In this document: positions 1-5,982 of the stretch, in pieces | How positions within the stretch are numbered: the stretch's first letter is position 1 | Layout: each line of letters opens with the position of its first letter | DNA from: a bacterium | Lineage (GTDB): Bacteria; Spirochaetota; Spirochaetia; JABEVK01 | Reading direction: 5' to 3' | NCBI GenBank assembly: GCA_021781625.1 | Contig: JAJXWL010000005.1 | Location: 1-29,482, forward strand | DNA length: 29,482 nucleotides | Notes under the pieces: generated by a model | Seen by the model: the letters and a program-made list of their open reading frames with translations, nothing else | Databases searched by the model: none | Told to the model about the DNA's origin: nothing | Translations under genes and position numbers: made by a program

Positions 1-107
1 CATCCCTGCGGTTTTAAGGCGACTAACTCCAACCTGGCGTCGCTCCCGTGAATACCCATTGACCACGCCGAAACAGTGTGTCGGTAGGGCGACCGTGACT
101 CACTCAG
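1..107 (-). other. Left window edge, possible start of another leftward gene
   Basis: Two leftward frames stay open to the edge, one from an ATG near position 60 and one from a GTG near position 69. Neither has a clear ribosome binding site, so no gene is called. The region continues the leftward prophage operon and is probably coding. Confidence 0.3.
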
Positions 108-314
108 TCACCGAGTCAAGTTGAACTTGTTGGTAACCACCCCATTGGAGCGACTTTTCCAGCTCTTTTCGCATTGTTCTTGCGTTCCAAAAACCTGCCA
201 AGAACAATCCAAATGCTGGCAACATATTGTCCAATCCATTGTTTCGTCACCAGCGAAACCGCTATAAATCTCTGTGTGCCCTGATGGGCACGGAAGTAAG
301 TCTTTCTTTTTCAC
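108..314 (-). CDS. Lar-like small zinc-finger protein
   Basis: Small protein of 68 aa from the GTG at 314, which has AAGGAG five bases upstream; an ATG six codons earlier (332) has no such site. The N-terminus carries LLPCPSGH, followed by a CC...C cluster and a C-terminal EKSWKSR. This matches the layout of the restriction-alleviation Lar family (CPxCG, then CxxC, then WNxR), although the first CPxCG is CPSGH here. Lar of the Rac prophage modulates type I restriction; many phage homologues are known only by this zinc ribbon. It is the last gene seen in the leftward operon, 41 bp after ssb. Function is inferred from the motif only. Confidence 0.55.
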   Translation of the reverse strand: MKKKDLLPCPSGHTEIYSGFAGDETMDWTICCQHLDCSWQVFGTQEQCEKSWKSRSNGVVTNKFNLTR

Positions 315-355
315 ACTATCTCCTTCCGTCATTTACCCGTGACGGTCGGGCTTAC

Positions 356-757
356 TTAAAATGGAATATCATCTTCGAACGGTTGTTCGTTTGATTGCGA
401 CACGTTCGGCGAACTAGCAGGATTCCCCTCACGCTTGCCGCCGAGTAGCTGGATGCTGTTAGCGACGATCACGACTTTGCTGTGATGCTGTCCGTCCTTC
501 TCCCATCGCTCTTGGCGCAGTTCGCCGTCAACCGCAATTTGCGTGCCTTTGGTCAGATATTTTGACAGCCCCTCGGCCATCTTGCCCCAGATTGTGACGT
601 CAAAAAAGCTTGCTTCGTCTTGCCATTTGTCGTCACGTTTGACCGAGCGATTGGTTGCGATACTCGCCTTGGTTGTACACGTTCCGCTTGTGGTGTAGCG
701 CGTCTCAGCGTCACGTGTAAGACGCCCAATGATTATGACGTGGTTTGTGTCAGTCAA
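356..757 (-). CDS. ssb: Single-stranded DNA-binding protein (phage SSB)
   Basis: SSB of 133 aa. Starts at a TTG (755-757) whose last bases overlap the ninG stop (TTGA), with GGAGG seven bases upstream; the longer frame would run deep into ninG. The OB fold begins at once (NHVIIIGRLTRDAETRYT) and continues through SFFDVTIWGKMAEGLSKYLTKGTQIAVDGELR to about residue 100. A short linker leads to the acidic tip EDDIPF, the motif that binds host repair and replication proteins. It coats ssDNA and works with the RecT-like, NinB-like and NinG proteins encoded just upstream in the same operon. Confidence 0.93.
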   Translation of the reverse strand: MTDTNHVIIIGRLTRDAETRYTTSGTCTTKASIATNRSVKRDDKWQDEASFFDVTIWGKMAEGLSKYLTKGTQIAVDGELRQERWEKDGQHHSKVVIVANSIQLLGGKREGNPASSPNVSQSNEQPFEDDIPF

Positions 758-1146
758 TTCATTCCCTCCCAAATTTTTTTGAGTTCGGCCAGCAACGCCA
801 GCCGTTCGTTGCGTCGCGGGGACGGTAGAGAACTCATGCCCCAAAGCGTCTCGGGATACTTGACTCCATACTCGTGTTGGATAAAAAGCGTGTACGGTAC
901 CGGGTTAGAGTTATGCGCGATATTGCACCCTGCACATTGCTGGTGAACGTTGGTCAGATCCCAACGAACCGCATAGTGCCGACGTCCGATAAAGTGGCCG
1001 GCTTGAGGATTGTCGGTAGATCCACACACCACACACCGGCCATCACGTTTGCGCACAATGAGCGATACAAGCGTATCAAGCTCTTTGACGATGCTTTTCG
1101 TGGGACGTGGTTTTCGCGGCTTAGGATGCTTCAATGCTGGCTTCAT
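754..1146 (-). CDS. ninG: NinG/Rap-family recombination nuclease
   Basis: Protein of 130 aa starting at an ATG that overlaps the previous stop (ATGA) with GAGG eight bases upstream; a longer reading from 1167 is possible but less likely. After a basic N-terminus (KHPKPRKPRPTK) come LDTLVSLIVRKRDGRCVVCGS, QAGHFIGRRHYAVRWDLTNVHQQCAGCN. These are the CxxC / GH / RxDxxNvhxQCxxCN signatures of NinG (Rap), the lambda recombination protein that cleaves branched DNA structures. The zinc-binding cysteines are all present. In lambda ninB and ninG also lie close together. Role in phage recombination is established for the family; the rest is inference. Confidence 0.88.
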   Translation of the reverse strand: MKPALKHPKPRKPRPTKSIVKELDTLVSLIVRKRDGRCVVCGSTDNPQAGHFIGRRHYAVRWDLTNVHQQCAGCNIAHNSNPVPYTLFIQHEYGVKYPETLWGMSSLPSPRRNERLALLAELKKIWEGMN

Positions 1147-1565
1147 TCGACTAACCTCACGCCACACTCAGCGGCGTACTGCTCCACGGCTTCAATCAGG
1201 ATTGACGCTTGCTCAACGCTTGCGTCAGCCTCGCTCATTGCGACACGATACTCGTGCATGACACCCCCTATTGACTCCTCGATTGTGACAAACGGCCAGC
1301 CCCTAGCGATGGCTTTTTGCTTACAACGGATTTTGACAGCTTCGAAATCGTCACCTGTTGCATGGGCAATTTGAGCTACAAAACCGTTGATCCTGTGAGA
1401 CTGGCTTTTGGCTCCTGTGCTACGCGGTCGGAACGGCGGCTTGAAGATCACTTGCACGAATCCGTGTGTTTTTTCGCTCATTTCGCGTATCGCGGCCATC
1501 TGCCAATCGGCAAGCATGAGACGCCCGTCGCGAATTTCTGCGGCTGGGATCACAAGCTGTTTCAC
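1143..1565 (-). CDS. NinB-like phage recombination protein (tentative)
   Basis: 140 aa from a GTG overlapping the recT-like stop (GTGA), with GGAG seven bases upstream. Visible features are a basic patch KPPFRPRSTGAKSQSHRINGFVAQIAHATGDDFEAVKIRCKQKAIARGWPF and a helical C-terminus. The S-x-x-HRINGFVAQIAxxTG pattern resembles small phage proteins of the NinB / single-strand-binding group that accompany NinG, and it sits between a RecT-like annealing protein and NinG. I rely on context as much as on sequence, so the family call is tentative. Probable role: ssDNA recombination accessory. Confidence 0.5.
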   Translation of the reverse strand: MKQLVIPAAEIRDGRLMLADWQMAAIREMSEKTHGFVQVIFKPPFRPRSTGAKSQSHRINGFVAQIAHATGDDFEAVKIRCKQKAIARGWPFVTIEESIGGVMHEYRVAMSEADASVEQASILIEAVEQYAAECGVRLVE

Positions 1566-2371
1566 GCTCTGGCTCCATCAAGGTCAAAAACCTCGTCAGC
1601 AAGCTTGTCTGCCTCCGACACAACGTCACCCTCAACCGCATGAGCAATCGTCGCCACTCCCCGGCTTACACCGAGGCGCGACATCGACTCGGTTTTGATG
1701 CGCTCAACAAAGGCGTCTATTTTGTCAGCGTCGTCGCGGGGAACTAGGTCATAGTCGACGCGATAGGCTTTGATCTCCTCGGGAGTAAAGACCTTTTTTC
1801 CATCCTTGGTTGTCTCAAAAATTGACCGGATGTCGTTTCGTCTGGACTGCCAATAGGCGTCATTGATTACCTCAGCTTTTTGAGGCTTTGGTTTTTGGTC
1901 AGGTTGAATGTCTTGAGCTTCCTCGACTGTGTACAACCCTGAGAGGCACGCTGGAAAAACCGCACGAACTCCCTCTGCGATAACCCGAGCCGAGAGCATT
2001 TGTGCTGGGTATTTTTTCCACATTTCTTTAGTTGCCAACCCAGCAGTCGTGGCACGCTCTATAGTCCAGGTGACGGTGAGTGAGCCACCCTGCGCATGAC
2101 TGAATGTCGCAGACGCTTTTTTGTCTGTTCGCTCAATCCATGCTATCGAGCCACCAGCCGCCTGGAATCGAGCCAGCGCCGATTTGCTGTTGATGGCCGG
2201 CCTCCCTTGAATCACATCGTACTCTTGCGCGGCGATCGCGGGATGTTTTCCCTCAGCTTGTGCGATGAGCATTAGTGGCAAGAGCTCGTCGGCGGTTTTG
2301 CCAAACATGCGACTTTTGCCCATGACGTCAGCGATCTGTCGGATTTCGGATAACGGTACGAGATTGCTCAT
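1562..2371 (-). CDS. RecT-family-like single-strand annealing protein
   Basis: 269 aa from the ATG at 2371; a GTG one codon earlier (2374) overlaps the previous stop as GTGA and is equally possible. The N-terminal half reads like phage RecT-type annealing proteins: ADVMGKSRMFGKTADELLPLMLIAQAEGKHPAIAAQEYDVIQGRPAINSKSALARF, then TVTWTIERATTAGLATKEMWKKYPAQMLSARVIAEGVRAVFPACLSGLYTVEE. These proteins coat ssDNA and anneal complementary strands. The C-terminal third, from about residue 165, is a charged helical tail. No exonuclease gene is seen in the window; the partners visible are Gp157-like, NinB-like, NinG and SSB. Confidence 0.75.
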   Translation of the reverse strand: MSNLVPLSEIRQIADVMGKSRMFGKTADELLPLMLIAQAEGKHPAIAAQEYDVIQGRPAINSKSALARFQAAGGSIAWIERTDKKASATFSHAQGGSLTVTWTIERATTAGLATKEMWKKYPAQMLSARVIAEGVRAVFPACLSGLYTVEEAQDIQPDQKPKPQKAEVINDAYWQSRRNDIRSIFETTKDGKKVFTPEEIKAYRVDYDLVPRDDADKIDAFVERIKTESMSRLGVSRGVATIAHAVEGDVVSEADKLADEVFDLDGARA

Positions 2372-2898
2372 CACCGCACCCTCAGCGATTGACCAATGGT
2401 CAGCCGTGCGCCGTGGACTGTTTCGCCAGCTTTGAGGGCTTCCTTGATCGCGGCTTTATTTGGTTCTACCCGAGCCGGGATTACAGTCAAAAGGTTTGGC
2501 GGAATCAATGCCTCATCGTAAATATCTAATGCTGGTGGATTATTCTGGATTGTTACGTCAAAATTACCGGCCTTCATTTTTTTGGTGCCAATTTGCTCTA
2601 GGGCTGTCTGCAGGATGTAGTTCAAAGCTCTGACGGTTGTCTCGGCTTTCTTGGCTCGCATAGAGAGCCGGTGAGATTCGTCTTTGAGTGCTTCGGAATA
2701 GTTGTTTAGCTCTAGTCGGTATTGGCAGATTCGCTCAGCCTTAGCGGCAAAGTTCTTGCGGACTTCCTCAGCAAACTCCATGAGGATTGCGCGGTCAGCG
2801 TCAGTCATTTCCTTCGGATTGCCATCCTCGTCAACGATTGCTTCGTCGATGAGGTTTTGGAGCGCGTAGAATTCGTCAACATGTTCGTAAATAGTCAT
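2371..2898 (-). CDS. Siphovirus Gp157-like protein
   Basis: 175 aa, ATG start overlapping the previous stop (ATGA) with a strong GGAGGT six bases upstream. Residues about 1-110 are strongly helical and coiled-coil-like (ALQNLIDEAI, FAAKAERICQYRLELNNYSEALKDESHRLSMRAKKAETTVRALNYILQTAL). The C-terminus ends in the family's short beta region: NFDVTIQNNPPALDIYD, then IPPNLLTVIPARVEPNKAAIKEALKAGETVHGARLTIGQSLRVR. This arrangement is typical of Gp157 proteins, found beside phage annealing proteins and linked in streptococcal phages to resistance against host defence. The precise activity is not established. Confidence 0.78.
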   Translation of the reverse strand: MTIYEHVDEFYALQNLIDEAIVDEDGNPKEMTDADRAILMEFAEEVRKNFAAKAERICQYRLELNNYSEALKDESHRLSMRAKKAETTVRALNYILQTALEQIGTKKMKAGNFDVTIQNNPPALDIYDEALIPPNLLTVIPARVEPNKAAIKEALKAGETVHGARLTIGQSLRVR

Positions 2899-3095
2899 TC
2901 TATTACCTCCCCATAGTATTTATGTCCGTCGCGTTCGGAAATTGTTATCACGCTACCTGACACACGACGACTTTGGGCTTCTCGCCGCATAAGTCTGCTC
3001 GGCTCATTACGATCTGCACCGCTCTGGCTATGTAAGCCATGTCCTAGCTTGCCCAACATGATCGTCAACCAGCCTGGATTGTCCTCGATGGCCAT
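2895..3095 (-). CDS. Small prophage protein, unknown
   Basis: 66 aa from the ATG at 3093-3095, which shares one base with the previous stop (TAATG) and has GAGGT seven bases upstream. The open frame extends further upstream (to 3335), but that part overlaps the better supported gene at 3095-3313. The protein starts MAIEDNPGWLTIMLGKLGHG and ends in SGSVITISERDGHKYYGEVIE, a likely beta hairpin. No known domain recognised. Coupled to the Gp157-like gene by ATGA. Confidence 0.6.
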   Translation of the reverse strand: MAIEDNPGWLTIMLGKLGHGLHSQSGADRNEPSRLMRREAQSRRVSGSVITISERDGHKYYGEVIE

Positions 3096-3313
3096 TAGAG
3101 ATACCTCGCATCTGAGTCGTCTGGATCTTCGACAATCTCGATTTGGTTTTTGTCCACGAACGCTCCAAAGCTCATTCCAGGGTCGTAGGTGTACTGGTTT
3201 AATAGGGGCACGTGTCTCCGGTAGTCGTCCTGCAATCGCAGAAAGACGCCCTGGACTTGCAGTCTCGTAAGAGGTATTGACGCACAGCCTTTTTCGGTGT
3301 AATTTAATTTCAC
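3095..3313 (-). CDS. Small prophage protein, unknown
   Basis: 72 aa from a GTG that overlaps the stop of the preceding gene (GTGA), with AGGAAG six bases upstream. The sequence is mixed helix and strand (TRLQVQGVFLRLQDDYRRHVPLLNQYTYD) with an acidic C-terminus (EIVEDPDDSD). No domain recognised. The overlap on both sides supports it as a real gene rather than a frame shadow. Confidence 0.65.
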   Translation of the reverse strand: MKLNYTEKGCASIPLTRLQVQGVFLRLQDDYRRHVPLLNQYTYDPGMSFGAFVDKNQIEIVEDPDDSDARYL

Positions 3314-3624
3314 GTTGTTCTTCCTTTCCGTTCAATTCGCCGTTGAACGGATTTTTTTTTGCTCGAATCTAAAAGTTCCCATTGACGTTGGCGCTTCTCA
3401 GGGCTGACCTCCGTCCAGTCTTCAACAAGGTCGATGTGCCAGAGTAGTTTCCCCGGAACGTCCGAGACGCCCCAGTTAGGTAATAGGTATTGCCGACTTC
3501 TGACGTAGCTTTCCGAAACGCCGTACCTTTTGGCGATGTAGGAGACTCCAACGTATTTTGGGACGCCAAGAGCCTTATCGATGCGGTCAAGCCTCTGTTC
3601 GAGCGCGGGGTCAAGCGTGCTCAT
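3310..3624 (-). CDS. Putative HTH DNA-binding protein (excisionase-like)
   Basis: 104 aa from the ATG at 3624, overlapping the previous stop (ATGA) and preceded by GGAG at five bases; the frame is open further upstream to 3693 but that part lies inside the neighbour. After a short helix (LEQRLDRIDKALG) comes VGVSYIAKRYGVSESYVRSRQYLLPNWG, a MerR/HTH_17-like helix-turn-helix, followed by LLWHIDLVEDWTEV, which fits a winged-helix wing. The C-terminus is basic (KKKSVQRRIERKGR). Small HTH proteins of this layout include excisionases and phage regulators. No third helix or effector domain is visible, so which of these it is remains open. Confidence 0.55.
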   Translation of the reverse strand: MSTLDPALEQRLDRIDKALGVPKYVGVSYIAKRYGVSESYVRSRQYLLPNWGVSDVPGKLLWHIDLVEDWTEVSPEKRQRQWELLDSSKKKSVQRRIERKGRTT

Positions 3625-4013
3625 ACTGACTCCAAGATGACGTTGGCTGTGATCGATAGATAAACTGAGTCGGTAATCGGTAGCACTGTACAAGATACCT
3701 CGGGTTCATCGTCCTCTAAAAAACCACCACCTCCAACAAGCCGATTTTTAGCAAAGTTAAGAATTTTTACGCCGATCGATTCCGCTTGGTCGTAAGAGAA
3801 CCCGCTTTTCTTTTCTTCGTCGGTAATGGATGAGAGGTATTCGTTGAACCGTTTTACTGCACCGAACCGAATGACAACGGTCTGGATTCCAGGGACAGCC
3901 TTTGTCTCAAAAGTCACCCCAGCGAAAGGCTCACCAAGAATGTGCATAGCATAGGAAACAGTGTCAGCAAGGGCCCTGTTCAGGCCTTCGATTCCTACAA
4001 AACTCGGGATCAT
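3621..4013 (-). CDS. Conserved-looking prophage protein, unknown
   Basis: 130 aa from the ATG at 4013, which overlaps the stop of the small gene 4010-4168 (ATGA) and has AGGGGGTG five bases upstream. The protein begins MIPSFVGIEGLNRALADTV, has alternating strand-like segments (FAGVTFETKAVPGIQTVVIRFG), a glycine stretch RLVGGGGFLEDDE near residue 100, and a strand-rich end (SVYLSITANVILESV). No transmembrane segment or known motif recognised. Confidence 0.65.
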   Translation of the reverse strand: MIPSFVGIEGLNRALADTVSYAMHILGEPFAGVTFETKAVPGIQTVVIRFGAVKRFNEYLSSITDEEKKSGFSYDQAESIGVKILNFAKNRLVGGGGFLEDDEPEVSCTVLPITDSVYLSITANVILESV

Positions 4014-4168
4014 GCGGCACCCCCTGCAAGGCCAGTCATGCGGCGCAAAAAAGCGCATATTTTTCCTGTCAACTTTTCACGCCTTACCACCCGCCGTATT
4101 GCTCGCATCTGTTGGCGGTAATTTTTTCGGGCTAGTTTGTTAGTATATTTTGGTTGTGGCTTTTTCAT
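4010..4168 (-). CDS. Short basic prophage protein
   Basis: 52 aa, starting MKKPQPKYTNKLARKNYRQQ and ending AGGAA. It starts at an ATG overlapping the antirepressor stop (ATGA) and ends overlapping the next start in the same way, so it fills the apparent gap between those genes exactly. AGGGGGTG lies five bases before its ATG. Lys and Arg dominate (RRVVRREK in the middle), which suggests nucleic acid binding or a structural role, but no family is recognised. Its C-terminus GGAA and the following start signal are copies of those at the end of the antirepressor gene. Confidence 0.65.
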   Translation of the reverse strand: MKKPQPKYTNKLARKNYRQQMRAIRRVVRREKLTGKICAFLRRMTGLAGGAA

Positions 4169-4181
4169 GCGGCACCCCCTG
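4010..4181. repeat. 17-bp direct repeat at two gene junctions
   Basis: The plus-strand sequence TCATGCGGCACCCCCTG occurs at 4010-4026 and again at 4165-4181. Read leftward, each copy encodes the last residues GGAA of one gene, its TGA stop, the AGGGGGTG ribosome binding site and the ATG of the next gene. A shorter nine-base match (TCATGCGGC) lies near 4036. Confidence 0.9.
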
Positions 4182-4875
4182 AACGGTCCTTTTCAACAAC
4201 ACGGCGACAAAGCTCAACGCCTTTCTGGTAGACCAATGTTTGAAGCGTGACGTGCGTTGATCCGTCGCTTTTCCGGTACGATCCTTCGACTACGCGAAAA
4301 CAGCCTGCGTCAATGAATTTCTGGTAAGGCTGATTGTTGTCCATTAGGACGCCATGGCGGCGCAAGGCATCGAAAAGATTGTTGCGTCCGTAGCGTGGCA
4401 CGGCGAGCACCTTGGCAACACTGCCAATGTCGATAGTGTCTTTTGACCCCGTGACGGCTTTGTAAAAGTCCACCTTCGGCTTGTCGGCTTCAATTTGTTT
4501 TTGTTGGGCATCTAGCTTTTCCTGCTGGTCAGCGGCAAGCCGAAGCGCGGAAGCGTAGTCCTTGGGGATTTGAAAATCTCCAAGTGCCTTTTCGCGCTCA
4601 AGTTGGTTGAGGCGGTCGATAATCTTGGCGCGGAGCTGGACGTTGTACCCACTGACCAAGATAAGGACTTCGCGGGCGGGAAGCTTGTAGCACTTGTATT
4701 CCTGGCCGTTTTGCTCGTTGCGGTAGGTGTCCCCAAATCTGAGGACACCCCCCTCAAGCTGTCCAAGTTGCTGTTCAATGTCGCGCACAACATGGTCATG
4801 TCGTTTCCCGATCACCTCAGCGATTTCCCGGGAATCCATAGTCACGTCTATTTTCAAGGGCTCTAACTCGTTCAC
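4165..4875 (-). CDS. Rha/KilAC-type phage antirepressor protein
   Basis: 236 aa from a GTG (4875) that overlaps the stop of the RHH gene (GTGA), with AAGGAGGT upstream. Residues about 10-95 match the phage regulatory protein Rha N-terminal domain (MDSREIAEVIGKRHDHVVRDIE, then YKCYKLPAREVLILVSGYNVQLRAKIIDRLNQLE). A helical linker rich in Gln and Lys follows (DQQEKLDAQQKQIEADKPKVDFY). The C-terminal domain, about 140-230, looks like the KilA-C/ANT domain (IDIGSVAKVLAVPRYGRNNLFDALRRHGVLMDNNQPYQKFIDAGCFRVVEG). Such proteins oppose phage repressors or drive early lytic functions. The position just after a small regulator under one promoter fits that role. Confidence 0.85.
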   Translation of the reverse strand: MNELEPLKIDVTMDSREIAEVIGKRHDHVVRDIEQQLGQLEGGVLRFGDTYRNEQNGQEYKCYKLPAREVLILVSGYNVQLRAKIIDRLNQLEREKALGDFQIPKDYASALRLAADQQEKLDAQQKQIEADKPKVDFYKAVTGSKDTIDIGSVAKVLAVPRYGRNNLFDALRRHGVLMDNNQPYQKFIDAGCFRVVEGSYRKSDGSTHVTLQTLVYQKGVELCRRVVEKDRSGGAA

Positions 4876-5045
4876 TTCTGAACCTCCTTCTCTAAAACTT
4901 CGAGTCCACGGATAACCAGGTAAGCCAAAGCATTTGAGATGGGTCTGCTTTCCTTGTCCGCGAACTTCCTAACCTTATCTGCGGTTTCGATAGGTAACGA
5001 AACTCGCTGCTGTTCTCGCCCGTTGGCGTTTTGTTTTGTCTCCAT
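4872..5045 (-). CDS. Ribbon-helix-helix regulator
   Basis: 57 aa, beginning METKQNANGREQQ. Residues about 14-50 read RVSLPIETADKVRKFADKESRP, then ISNALAYLVIRGLEVLEKE: a short beta strand followed by two helices, the Arc/MetJ-type RHH fold that pairs strands across a dimer to contact DNA. Its stop overlaps the antirepressor start (GTGA). It has no Shine-Dalgarno; instead its ATG lies seven bases after the -10 of a near-consensus promoter, so translation is probably from a leaderless mRNA. A different frame of 60 codons covers the same DNA but lacks any fold and coupling. Confidence 0.82.
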   Translation of the reverse strand: METKQNANGREQQRVSLPIETADKVRKFADKESRPISNALAYLVIRGLEVLEKEVQK

Positions 5046-5052
5046 GAATGGG

Positions 5053-5081
5053 ATAATAGCTTACGTGTACTCACTTGTCAA
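5053..5081 (-). promoter_or_regulatory. Leftward early promoter, leaderless
   Basis: Read leftward: TTGACA (5081-5076), 17-bp spacer, TATTAT (5058-5053), then seven bases to the ATG of the RHH gene at 5045. The -35 is a perfect sigma70 match. Transcription would begin at or one base before the start codon. Confidence 0.85.
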
Positions 5082-5120
5082 ACGAAAAATAAAAGAAAAT
5101 GTCTAGAAAAGACTCACTTG
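5069..5120. repeat. Direct repeat ACTCACTTG, candidate operator pair
   Basis: ACTCACTTG occurs at 5069-5077 and 5112-5120, 43 bp apart (about four helical turns). The first copy overlaps the -35 of the leftward promoter; the second lies in the spacer of the rightward promoter. This is where regulators of a divergent switch would bind. Operator function is inference. Confidence 0.5.
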
Positions 5121-5132
5121 GGCCGATATAAT
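5104..5132 (+). promoter_or_regulatory. Rightward promoter of the second RHH gene
   Basis: TAGAAA (5104-5109), 17-bp spacer, perfect TATAAT (5127-5132). The start codon at 5150 has AGAGG (5140-5144) five bases upstream. The promoter lies back to back with the leftward one. Confidence 0.65.
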
Positions 5133-5149
5133 AATGGAAAGAGGTAATT

Positions 5150-5365
5150 ATGCCGCGAATGACAACCGAACAGATGCGTATAAGTATTCCAGGTGAATAC
5201 AAGGAACGAATTCGTGCTATAGCCGACGAAAGGTTCCCAGGGATGCAACTGTCTCAGATATTGGGGAGCCTTGCTATAATTGGCCTAAGAAAAGTCGAGG
5301 AAGAAATCAAACTTGTAGAACGTGAAGAGCCAAAAGTGGAAAGCCAAAAGGTCGCCGGGTCATAG
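5150..5365 (+). CDS. Second ribbon-helix-helix regulator, divergent
   Basis: 71 aa. Residues about 8-50 read QMRISIPGEYKERIRAIADERFP, GMQLSQILGSLAIIGLRKVEEEIK, again a strand plus two helices of RHH type, followed by an acidic and then Gln/Lys-rich tail. It resembles the leftward RHH protein in layout (strand ending in P, helix with AD, second helix with AxxxIxGL), so the two may be distant paralogues. It faces away from the early operon and shares its control region, the position that CI/Cro-type proteins hold in lambda-like phages. Which partner represses lytic genes cannot be told from sequence. Confidence 0.7.
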   Translation: MPRMTTEQMRISIPGEYKERIRAIADERFPGMQLSQILGSLAIIGLRKVEEEIKLVEREEPKVESQKVAGS

Positions 5366-5493
5366 CTTTCCCCCTAATAAGGTCGGTATAAATTAGTTTT
5401 TTCTCGATTCCAAGAATGTTTACGTCACTTGCCAACAAACTTACCATTGAAAAACTGAGACGCATGAAGTAGGGTTTAGGCAAGGAGAACAAC

Positions 5494-5943
5494 GTGAAAC
5501 GGTTTTTTATTTTAATACCTTTGGCTCTGGCGCTGTCCGGTTGCGTGACACTAATACCGTCTCCGCTATATCAGAAAAGCGTTTCTGTTAGCGGGAGCAA
5601 GGATTATCTTTTCAATGAAGCCATGAAATGGATGACAAAAACTTTTGTTTCGGCAAAATCTGTCGTCCAGTACAGCGACAAGGAAGGTGGGTTAATCACT
5701 GGCAATGGGGCAATCAATATTGTGGACCCTATTTTAACCCTAGCTGGAGCCCAATCAGAAGTGGCTTATTTCTCGTTTACTATGGAGATGAAACAGGATT
5801 CTGTTAGGTTTACTTTTTACAATCTTTACGATCAATCGAAACTCTTCACAAGCGAGGCTGAGATATACAGTTTCGAAAGCGCCCAGCTTTCACCCATTAT
5901 CCAGAGTTATGTCAATTTCGTAAACTCTGACAGCAAATTCTAA
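5494..5943 (+). CDS. Prophage lipoprotein with DUF4468-like domain
   Basis: 149 aa from a GTG with AAGGAG eight bases upstream. The N-terminus is a lipoprotein signal: basic MKR, hydrophobic FFILIPLALA, lipobox LSGC with Cys at 17. The mature part reads YQKSVSVSGSKDYLFNEAMKWMTKTFVSAKSVVQYSDKEGGLITGNG, the pattern of DUF4468 (a TBP-like fold found in exported proteins), followed by strands such as VRFTFYNLYDQ. It sits between the regulator and integrase, a site where phages carry lysogenic-conversion genes. Superinfection-exclusion lipoproteins hold this place in some streptococcal phages, but nothing here proves that function. A stretch of 128 bp before it shows no convincing promoter. Confidence 0.75.
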   Translation: MKRFFILIPLALALSGCVTLIPSPLYQKSVSVSGSKDYLFNEAMKWMTKTFVSAKSVVQYSDKEGGLITGNGAINIVDPILTLAGAQSEVAYFSFTMEMKQDSVRFTFYNLYDQSKLFTSEAEIYSFESAQLSPIIQSYVNFVNSDSKF

Positions 5944-5957
5944 TTCTTTACAAAAAA

Positions 5958-5976
5958 AAGCCCCGCTCTGGGGCTT
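5958..5976 (-). terminator. Terminator of the integrase gene
   Basis: AAGCCCC, five-base loop, GGGGCTT. Read leftward it is followed by a run of U (eight A on the plus strand at 5952-5959). It lies seven bases past the integrase stop and 15 bases past the lipoprotein stop, so it may also stop rightward transcripts. Confidence 0.88.
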
Positions 5977-5982
5977 GCGTCA

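Noticed and set aside
620..1698. Rightward open frames across the SSB, NinG and NinB-like genes
   Set aside because: They are antisense to well supported genes, have no recognisable protein features and no ribosome binding sites.
3096..3335. Upstream extension of the 66-aa gene ending at 2895
   Set aside because: It would lie wholly on top of the gene 3095-3313, which has its own SD and stop/start coupling; the ATG at 3095 is also SD-led.
4892..5074. 60-codon leftward frame at the start of the early operon
   Set aside because: The other frame (4872-5045) gives a clear RHH protein, overlaps the antirepressor start and follows the promoter. The 60-codon frame would begin upstream of the predicted transcript start.
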